A DNA stretch of 7,803 nucleotides from Bacillota bacterium. Its GTDB lineage: Bacteria > Bacillota > Clostridia > Peptostreptococcales > Anaerovoracaceae. The position numbers and the translations under genes are program-made. Location: contig JAFZRG010000064.1 in assembly GCA_017619985.1 (NCBI GenBank), positions 1 to 7,803 of the forward strand, written 5' to 3'. Below are positions 4,457-7,803 of this stretch, one piece after another; positions within the stretch are counted from its first letter, which is position 1; the number at the start of each line of letters is the position of its first letter. A model generated the notes under the pieces. It did not search any database. It saw only the letters and a program-made list of their open reading frames with translations, and was not told where the DNA came from.

Positions 4457-5434
4457 CTACTCCCACTCGATAGTCGAAGTCGGCTTATCCGAGATCTCCC
4501 ACAGCACGCGGTTCACGCCGGGGACGTTTTCGACGATGCGGTCGCGGATACGGCAGAGCATGTCCCAGGGGATCTCCACGGACTTCGCCGTGACCGCGTC
4601 CACGGTCGTGATGGCGCGGATGACCACGGGCCATCCCATATAGCGCTGACCGTCCTTGATGCCGGTGGACTTGATATCGGGCACGACCGCGAAGTACTGC
4701 CAGGGCAGCGGATCGAGCTTGTCGAGCTCGTCGCGCACGATGGCATCGGCTTCGCGCAGGGCTTCGAGGCGGTCACGCGTGATCGCGCCTACGCAGCGCA
4801 CGCCGAGGCCCGGACCCGGGAAAGGCTGGCGGAAGACCATGTTGTCGGGCAGGCCCAGCGCCTTGCCGACGACGCGGACTTCGTCCTTGTACAGGAACTT
4901 GACCGGTTCGACCAACCGGAAGTTCAGTTCTTCAGGCAGGCCGCCCACGTTGTGATGGCTCTTGACCGGGCCGGATTCCAGAATGTCGGGATAGATCGTG
5001 CCCTGGCCCAGGAATTCGATGCCGTCCAGCTTTTTGGCTTCTTCCGCGAACACGTCGATGAAGATCTTGCCGATGATCTTGCGCTTGGCTTCGGGGTCAG
5101 CGACGCCGGCCAGCGCGTCGAGGAAGCGGTCGACCGCGTCCACGTAGATCAGCTGCGACTCGAACTGCTCGCCGAACACCTTGCAGACCTGCTCGGGTTC
5201 GCCCTTGCGCAGCAGGCCGTGGTTGACGTGCACGCAGATGAGGCGGCTGCCGATGGCCTTGGAGATGAGCGCCGCGCAGACGGAGGAGTCCACGCCGCCG
5301 GACAGGGCCAGCAGCACCTTGCCGTTCTCTCCGACCTGCGCCTTGACCGCAGCGATCTGCTCGTCGATAAAAGCCTTCGCAAGTTCCGGAGTCGTGATAC
5401 GTTTCAGGGATTCGGGTCTGACGTTATCTGACAT
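4457..5434 (-). CDS. guaA: GMP synthase, ATP-pyrophosphatase subunit without amidotransferase domain
   Basis: Converts XMP, ATP and ammonia to GMP, AMP and PPi (EC 6.3.5.2 when glutamine supplies ammonia). The 325 residues cover only the synthetase half of the usual two-domain bacterial enzyme (about 510-525 aa). Marks: PP-loop SGGVDSS (45-51), VHVNHGLLRKGE (68-79), GQGTIYPDILES (143-154), KSHHNVGGLPE (158-168), RQPFPGPGLGVRCVGAITR (202-220), and the C-terminal dimerisation domain ending STIEWE. The Class I glutamine amidotransferase domain, with its catalytic Cys, is absent. This is not a frame break in the window: the ATG at 5434 has its own GAGGTG site, and only 32 bp separate it from the guaB stop. 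Length and build resemble the archaeal GuaAb subunit, which works with a separate GuaAa amidotransferase. No such partner is in the window. The usual FVDHG is VHVNHG here. Co-transcription with guaB is very likely. Confidence 0.93.
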   Translation of the reverse strand: MSDNVRPESLKRITTPELAKAFIDEQIAAVKAQVGENGKVLLALSGGVDSSVCAALISKAIGSRLICVHVNHGLLRKGEPEQVCKVFGEQFESQLIYVDAVDRFLDALAGVADPEAKRKIIGKIFIDVFAEEAKKLDGIEFLGQGTIYPDILESGPVKSHHNVGGLPEELNFRLVEPVKFLYKDEVRVVGKALGLPDNMVFRQPFPGPGLGVRCVGAITRDRLEALREADAIVRDELDKLDPLPWQYFAVVPDIKSTGIKDGQRYMGWPVVIRAITTVDAVTAKSVEIPWDMLCRIRDRIVENVPGVNRVLWEISDKPTSTIEWE

Positions 5435-5466
5435 AATGCACCTCGCTTATCTATGGAAAAAGAGTA

Positions 5467-6975
5467 TTAACGCTTCTGGGAGTTGACGGTATCCTTCAGG
5501 ATGACGTCGTGGGCGCCGCCCTCCACGATGGAGGTGGCGGAGACCATGGTGAGCTTGGCCTTCTGCTGCAGTTCGGGGATCGTGAGAGCGCCGCAGTTGC
5601 ACATGGTCGAACGGACCTTCGCCAGGGACTGGCGCACGCCGTCGGACAGCGGGCCTGCGTACGGAACGTAGGAATCCACGCCTTCTTCGAAGGAGAGCTT
5701 GGAATCGCCGCCCAGGTCGTATCTCTGCCAGTTGCGGGCTCTGTTCGAACCTTCGCCCCAGTATTCCTTGACGTACGTGCCGTTGATCATCAGCTTGGCC
5801 GTCGGGGATTCGTCGAAGCGGGAGAAATATCTGCCCAGCATCAGGAAATCCGCGCCCATGGCCAGCGCCAGGGTCATGTGATAATCGTGGACGATGCCGC
5901 CGTCGGAGCAGATGGGCACGTAGATGCCGGTCTCCTCGAAGTACTTGTTGCGGGCCTTGGCGACCTCGATGACCGCCGTCGCCTGGCCGCGGCCGATGCC
6001 CTTCGTCTCGCGGGTGATGCAGATGGAGCCGCCGCCGATGCCGATCTTCACGAAGTCCGCGCCTGCGTCCGCCAGGAAGCGGAAGCCTTCCTCGTCCACG
6101 ACGTTGCCCGCGCCGACCTTGACGGAATCGCCGTAGCGCTCGCGGATCCAGCGAATCGTATTCGCCTGCCATGCGCTGTAGCCTTCGGAGGAGTCGATGC
6201 ACAGGATGTCCACGCCGGCGTCGATCAGGGCGGGCACGCGCTCCGCGTAGTCGCGGGTGTTGATGCCTGCGCCGACGATGTAGCGCTTGTGATCGTCCAG
6301 CAGTTCGTTCGGGTTGGATTTATGAGAATCGTAGTCCTTGCGGAACACGAAAGCCTTCATTCTGCCGGCTTCGTCAAGCACGGGCAGCGCGTTCAGGCGG
6401 TGATCCCACAGCATATCGTTCGCTTCGGAAAGGGAGATGCCTTCGCGGGCGAAGATCAGCTTTTCGAGCGGGGTCATGAATTCCCTGACCTTAGTGTCCG
6501 GATCCATGCGGCTGACCCGGTAGTCGCGGCTCGTGACCAGACCGACGACCTTGCCTTCGCTCGTACCGTCCTCCGTGACCGCCGTGGTGGAATGACCGGT
6601 GCGCTCCTTCAGCGCCAGCAGATCCGCCAGGGTCGCGTCCGGGGAGATGTTCGTATCGCTGGGCACGAAACCTGCCTTCGTCGCCTTCACGCGGGCGACC
6701 ATGGCAGCCTCATCTTCCACGCTCTGGGACCCGTAGATGAAGGAGATGCCTCCCTCTTTCGCCAGCGCGACCGCCAGCTTGTCGCCGGAGACCGCCTGCA
6801 TGATGGCGGAGACCATGGGGATGTTCATGGAGATGACGGGTTCTTCGCCCTTCTTGAACTTCGTGACGGGCGTCTTCAGGCTGACGTTCGCGGGGATGCA
6901 TTTTTCGTCCGAGTATCCCGGCACCAGCAGATATTCGCTGAAAGTATGGGAAGGTTCTTCGTAGTAGAAAGCCAT
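5467..6975 (-). CDS. guaB: IMP dehydrogenase, Tritrichomonas foetus-like type
   Basis: Oxidises IMP to XMP with NAD+ (EC 1.1.1.205), the committed step to GTP; cytosolic tetramer. The 502-residue protein has the (beta/alpha)8 barrel split by a CBS-domain insert at about residues 100-220 (for example GLVTSRDY and NALPVLDEAG), then the barrel core: GAGINTRDY (235-243), CIDSSEG with Asp261, KVGAGNV, KIGIGGGSICITR with catalytic Cys319, SDGGI, MLGRYF, and the mobile flap WQRYDLGG with Arg418-Tyr419. From memory these fall at the same numbers as in the Tritrichomonas foetus enzyme (Cys319, Arg418, Tyr419), and the T. foetus residues linked to weak mycophenolate binding, Lys310 and Glu431, are also present here. 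The N-terminus AFYYEEPSHTFSEYLLVPG is also of that type, unlike the common bacterial start. The ATG at 6975 has an ideal AAAGGAGG site. It sits 13 bp after the carboxypeptidase gene and 32 bp before guaA. Confidence 0.96.
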   Translation of the reverse strand: MAFYYEEPSHTFSEYLLVPGYSDEKCIPANVSLKTPVTKFKKGEEPVISMNIPMVSAIMQAVSGDKLAVALAKEGGISFIYGSQSVEDEAAMVARVKATKAGFVPSDTNISPDATLADLLALKERTGHSTTAVTEDGTSEGKVVGLVTSRDYRVSRMDPDTKVREFMTPLEKLIFAREGISLSEANDMLWDHRLNALPVLDEAGRMKAFVFRKDYDSHKSNPNELLDDHKRYIVGAGINTRDYAERVPALIDAGVDILCIDSSEGYSAWQANTIRWIRERYGDSVKVGAGNVVDEEGFRFLADAGADFVKIGIGGGSICITRETKGIGRGQATAVIEVAKARNKYFEETGIYVPICSDGGIVHDYHMTLALAMGADFLMLGRYFSRFDESPTAKLMINGTYVKEYWGEGSNRARNWQRYDLGGDSKLSFEEGVDSYVPYAGPLSDGVRQSLAKVRSTMCNCGALTIPELQQKAKLTMVSATSIVEGGAHDVILKDTVNSQKR

Positions 6976-6988
6976 GTTTCCTCCTTTT

Positions 6989-7768
6989 CTAATCCAGGAT
7001 GCCCAGGTATTCCTCGAGCGTCAGACCGTTTTCGTATATATACTGCGCCGCGTCTTTTCCGACGTAGCGGATGTGCCAGGATTCGTAGATGTAGCCCGTG
7101 ATGTCCGTCTTATCGGCGGGATAGCGCAGGATAAAGCCGTATTTCCAGCAGTTTTCGGCGATCCAGTCCGCTTCTTTCGTCCCGTCGAACGACGTGAGCC
7201 CGTAACCGGGTCTGCCCACGTCGCAGCACCAGCCGGTCTGATGTTCGCTCTGTCCGGGGCGCGCGCTGTAGGTGTTCGCCTCCGCTTCGCCGTAGTTGGC
7301 CGCGTAGCTGCTGAACAGATAATCCTGATAATCGTAGGACCTGTAGCCGGTGCGCATCACGATGTCGAAACCGTCTTCCTTCGCCCCCGCGATCAGTTCC
7401 TCGATGGCGTCCGCCGCCACCTTGCGCATCTTCTTTGTGTCCTTATTGCCCACGCTCTGGTCGCAGTGCTCGACCGTGACCAGGTCGTCCGCCACGTAGT
7501 CTCTCGTGACCGGGTGGGTCTTGTTGACCAGCACCAGGATATCGTCCGTCGGCGTGCTGAGCGGATAGTCTGAAAGGCTCGTCTCCATCATGGGCAGCAG
7601 CGGCTCTTCGGGTTCTTCGCCCGGCTGCGGCTCTCCCGCGGACGGCTTTGCGGCAATTTCCCCCTGCGGCTCCTGCGCCGGATCCGCGACCGGCTCGTTC
7701 CTGTGCCTGCAGCCGGTCAGAACAAGCACCGCGACCAGCAGAAGCGCGATCAGGATCTTTGATCTCAT
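6989..7768 (-). CDS. VanY-like D-alanyl-D-alanine carboxypeptidase lipoprotein (peptidase M15B)
   Basis: Predicted to trim the terminal D-Ala from peptidoglycan stem peptides outside the cell. With the start at 7768 it has 259 residues: a signal peptide with lipobox LTGC (Cys20 lipidated), a Pro/Glu-rich low-complexity linker (about 25-58), and an M15B domain (about 75-250). Domain marks: MRTGYRSYDYQ (138-148), SEHQTGWCCDVG with zinc ligands His176 and Asp183, and ESWHIRYVG with catalytic Glu229 and third ligand His232. The pair Cys181-Cys182 sits where small or aliphatic residues are usual. Met at 7768 is preferred to the ATG six codons upstream because AAAAGGAGGA (7782-7773) lies five bases before it, within what would be the longer reading frame. 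It is first of a probable operon with guaB and guaA, separated by only 13 bp from guaB. A D,D-endopeptidase or other M15 activity is possible. Confidence 0.9.
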   Translation of the reverse strand: MRSKILIALLLVAVLVLTGCRHRNEPVADPAQEPQGEIAAKPSAGEPQPGEEPEEPLLPMMETSLSDYPLSTPTDDILVLVNKTHPVTRDYVADDLVTVEHCDQSVGNKDTKKMRKVAADAIEELIAGAKEDGFDIVMRTGYRSYDYQDYLFSSYAANYGEAEANTYSARPGQSEHQTGWCCDVGRPGYGLTSFDGTKEADWIAENCWKYGFILRYPADKTDITGYIYESWHIRYVGKDAAQYIYENGLTLEEYLGILD

Positions 7769-7797
7769 CCCGTCCTCCTTTTGCATTATTACCCTAT

Positions 7798-7803
7798 AGT
7801 ATA
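7798..7803 (-). promoter_or_regulatory. Possible -10 box of the carboxypeptidase-guaBA unit, cut by the window edge
   Basis: The last six bases give TATACT on the minus strand, five of six matches to a -10 box. A start near 7791 would leave a leader of about 23 nt with the AAAAGGAGGA site. The -35 region is outside the window, so this rests on a single hexamer. No room remains for a guanine riboswitch if this is the true start. Confidence 0.3.

Noticed and set aside
4457..5434. GuaA shortness as a frameshift artefact
   Set aside because: No amidotransferase sequence exists upstream in any frame; guaB ends 32 bp before the start and guaA has its own ribosome binding site.
5509..7101. Long plus-strand reading frame of 530 codons opposite guaB
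   Set aside because: It mirrors the codon structure of guaB, has no credible domain content, and guaB is unmistakable. Antisense open frames are expected in GC-rich genes.
1..7803. CRISPR arrays, tRNA or rRNA genes, insertion sequences, prophage genes
   Set aside because: No regularly spaced repeats, cloverleaf-like sequence, transposase or phage protein was seen on either strand.

Overview
The window is a compact stretch of a bacterial chromosome with every convincing gene on the minus strand, so transcription runs from high to low coordinates. Strong AGGAGG-type ribosome binding sites, a lipobox lipoprotein, U-tract hairpin terminators, a Pta of the fermentative type and tight gene packing suggest an anaerobic Bacillota (Clostridia-like) organism. 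Most genes are GC-rich; an island at about 3660-4450 is clearly AT-rich. TGA is used as a stop (end of the MFS gene), so the standard code applies. The organism assignment is inference.

Region 1 (7803-4457, read leftwards): a VanY/M15-type D,D-carboxypeptidase lipoprotein, then guaB (IMP dehydrogenase) 13 bp later, then guaA 32 bp later. GuaB makes XMP from IMP and GuaA aminates XMP to GMP, so two consecutive steps of GTP synthesis sit together. GuaB is collinear with the IMPDH of the protist Tritrichomonas foetus, as far as I can recall that sequence, down to the numbering of the catalytic residues. GuaA has only the ATP-pyrophosphatase and dimerisation parts; the glutamine amidotransferase domain is absent and no partner is encoded in the window.

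Region 2 (4456-3660): an AT-rich island. A consensus promoter (TTGACA, 17 bp, extended TATAAT) drives an unrecognised acidic, Cys-containing 122-aa protein, closed by a strong hairpin terminator. The guaA terminator hairpin shares DNA with this promoter. About 250 bp of non-coding sequence follows, with a TATGATATCATA palindrome, a long inverted repeat, and a short reading frame interrupted by one in-frame TGA.

Region 3 (3748-1380): a sigma-A-like promoter, pta (phosphate acetyltransferase), then a MalY/PatB-family C-S lyase/aminotransferase 39 bp later, ended by a clean intrinsic terminator.

Region 4 (1378-1): directly after that terminator an extended -10 promoter with a very short leader drives an MFS-type permease. 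It overlaps by 4 bp a 68-aa predicted exported membrane protein, which overlaps by 8 bp a second protein with a signal peptide that runs off the window. The three are probably translationally coupled.

No tRNA, rRNA, CRISPR array, insertion sequence or phage gene was seen. No unmistakable new system is present. The best leads are the amidotransferase-less GuaA, the orphan AT-rich cassette, the structured intergenic DNA upstream of pta, and the permease with two coupled small exported proteins.
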